The position numbers and the translations under genes were made by a program. Of a DNA stretch of 6,262 nt, positions 5,573 through 6,262 are shown piece by piece (the first letter of the stretch is position 1; every line of letters starts with the position of its first letter). Source of the stretch: Marvinbryantia sp964455335 (GTDB lineage: Bacteria; Bacillota; Clostridia; Lachnospirales; Lachnospiraceae); NCBI GenBank assembly GCA_964455335.1, contig CAYVVW010000120.1, positions 1-6,262 on the forward strand, read 5' to 3'. The notes under the pieces were generated by a model that saw only the letters and a program-made list of their open reading frames with translations, was not told the origin of the DNA and did no database searches.

Positions 5573-5977
5573 TTGAAAAAGTGGCGGGATAAGTTTTACG
5601 AGTTTTTGCGCGGCAGAAACGGCATGGACGAGCTGGGCATTTTCCTGATCGGGACGTCCCTTGCGCTGCTGCTCATCAGTATGCTGATAGATGGTTTTCT
5701 CCTTTCCCTCATTTCCATAGGGCTGCTGGTGTACGCGTATTTTCGCGTGCTGTCCAGAAACATTGGCGCGCGCCAGGCGGAAAACCAGCGCTATGTGGCG
5801 GAATGCGAGCACTTGCGCTTCAAAATGCAAAGCTGGAAATTGCGCTTTTCCATGAGAAAAACGCACAAGTACCTGAAATGCCCGAAGTGCAAAAAGAAGA
5901 TGCGCGTGCCGCGCCACAAGGGGAAAATCGAGGTCACTTGCCCGCACTGCGGGGAGCGGTTTGTCACGCGATCCTAG
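5573..5977 (+). CDS. Small membrane protein with C-terminal zinc ribbon (134 aa)
   Basis: Short membrane protein of unknown function. A basic N-terminus (MKKWRDKFYEFLRGRNG) leads to two closely spaced hydrophobic stretches (about 21-38 and 41-58). A charged, possibly helical linker (60-100) follows, then a zinc ribbon: CPKC at Cys103/106 and CPHC at Cys123/126, with the basic insert KKKMRVPRHKGKIEVT between. From memory, similar two-helix proteins ending in RVPxxKGKI-CPxCG are common in Clostridia. The start is TTG 5573. The only upstream frame is closed by TAG at 5558-5560, no ATG exists nearby, and AGGGGG (5559-5564) is 8 bases away. It probably shares an operon with the DUF362 gene. The ribbon would face the cytoplasm if both ends are inside, and could bind a protein or nucleic acid; neither is shown. 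Confidence 0.85.
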   Translation: MKKWRDKFYEFLRGRNGMDELGIFLIGTSLALLLISMLIDGFLLSLISIGLLVYAYFRVLSRNIGARQAENQRYVAECEHLRFKMQSWKLRFSMRKTHKYLKCPKCKKKMRVPRHKGKIEVTCPHCGERFVTRS

Positions 5978-6001
5978 CGGGGCCAATGTGGAAGGCGCAT
6001 C

Positions 6002-6059
6002 TGTGCCGTGACTGCTGCGTCCTTGGTGAGGAGCGGGCGTTTGTGCCGCGACTGTTGCG
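6002..6059 (+). repeat. Pair of imperfect 18-bp direct repeats
   Basis: TGTGCCGTGACTGCTGCG (6002-6019) recurs as TGTGCCGCGACTGTTGCG (6042-6059) with two mismatches and a 40-base period. Both lie after the zinc-ribbon gene in sequence with no confident gene. They may be binding sites, a decayed duplication or chance in GC-rich DNA. Confidence 0.45.
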
Positions 6060-6155
6060 CATTTGCTTGGCACTGCGTGGCGGACGCTAGGATGGGCTTG
6101 TGGGGATATGCAGTAGGTTTTAGAAACAAGAAACAAAAGGCGAGGGAGGAGCGTT

Positions 6156-6212
6156 ATGTGGGCTGAAAAGTGTGGGAAAATGCGGGAAAAAATAGGCCGT
6201 TCTGGAGCATAG
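6156..6212 (+). CDS. Possible 18-residue ORF with strong ribosome binding site
   Basis: GGGAGGAG (6144-6151) stands 4 bases before an ATG that opens MWAEKCGKMREKIGRSGA and stops at TAG 6210-6212. The ribosome binding site is better than those of the two neighbouring genes, which is the only support. It has no recognisable domain. It could be a leader peptide for a gene beyond the window, or no gene at all. Confidence 0.2.
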   Translation: MWAEKCGKMREKIGRSGA

Positions 6213-6227
6213 CCATTCGGAAATGAT

Positions 6228-6262
6228 CGGTGTCAAGGGGTGAAACCACCGTCATTTTGACG
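6228..6262. repeat. Inverted repeat running into the window edge
   Basis: CGTCA (6250-6254) pairs perfectly with TGACG (6258-6262) around TTT, and the arm could continue beyond the last base. The same stretch allows alternatives: CGGTG 6228-6232 with CACCG 6247-6251, or GTCAA 6232-6236 with TTGAC 6257-6261. It may be a large hairpin, terminator or dispersed repeat cut by the window end. Confidence 0.4.

Noticed and set aside
5803..6090. 95-residue + strand ORF extending past the zinc-ribbon gene
   Set aside because: Most of it is an alternative frame of the zinc-ribbon gene. Only about 38 codons lie beyond it, with no ribosome binding site or motif.
5078..6136. 352-residue - strand ORF
   Set aside because: It runs across two convincing + strand genes, including both ferredoxin clusters, and has no domain features. 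Its length reflects the scarcity of stop codons in GC-rich antisense frames.
1..6262. tRNA, rRNA, CRISPR array, transposase or prophage genes
   Set aside because: No transposase or integrase motifs, no regularly spaced repeat array, no TTCGANTC-type T-loop in a cloverleaf context and no rRNA-like stretch were found on either strand by eye.

Overview
The window looks like a piece of a GC-rich (by eye mid-to-high 50s percent) bacterial chromosome. The best guess is an anaerobic member of the Clostridia/Firmicutes or a neighbouring gut lineage. The guess rests on gene content: a glutamine-type ABC transporter, a cytidylate-kinase-like protein of the P-loop-variant family, a DUF362 protein with a C-terminal two-cluster ferredoxin domain, and a small two-helix membrane protein with a zinc ribbon. 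Strong AGGAGG-type ribosome binding sites fit this. The lineage is inference and no single gene proves it.

Layout. Bases 1-173 hold no gene I can support. They contain a cluster of nested, mutually exclusive inverted repeats (4-109) and two copies of a short intergenic motif. Bases 174-3117 are a four-gene operon read leftward from a near-consensus promoter at 3235-3207. In order of transcription it encodes a periplasmic or secreted amino-acid binding protein (GlnH-like), a permease (GlnP-like), an ATPase (GlnQ-like) and a cytidylate-kinase-like protein. A hairpin followed by five Us lies between the binding protein and permease genes. It probably lowers downstream expression so that binding protein is in excess. 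The permease and ATPase genes overlap, and the Shine-Dalgarno of the last gene overlaps the ATPase stop codon, so translation is probably coupled.

The divergent region 3118-3361 holds the operon promoter, a structured 5' leader, a cluster of ATCGAT-like sites upstream of the -35, and an extended -10 promoter on the + strand. That promoter would start transcription only about two bases before the ATG of an RluA-family pseudouridine synthase (3362-4234), so the transcript may be leaderless.

The + strand continues with a probable terminator, a second copy of the 19-nt intergenic motif and a perfect 19-bp tandem repeat. Next come the DUF362/ferredoxin gene (4340-5533) and the TTG-started membrane zinc-ribbon gene (5573-5977), probably one operon. 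The last 285 bases hold no confident gene: an 18-bp direct repeat, a possible 18-residue ORF with a strong ribosome binding site, and an inverted repeat that reaches the window edge.

The transporter is the only group here with a clear joint function, ATP-driven uptake of glutamine or a related polar amino acid. I did not find a convincing new multi-gene system. The most original signals are non-coding: the shared motif, the switch-like inverted repeats, the tandem dyads and the apparently leaderless promoter.
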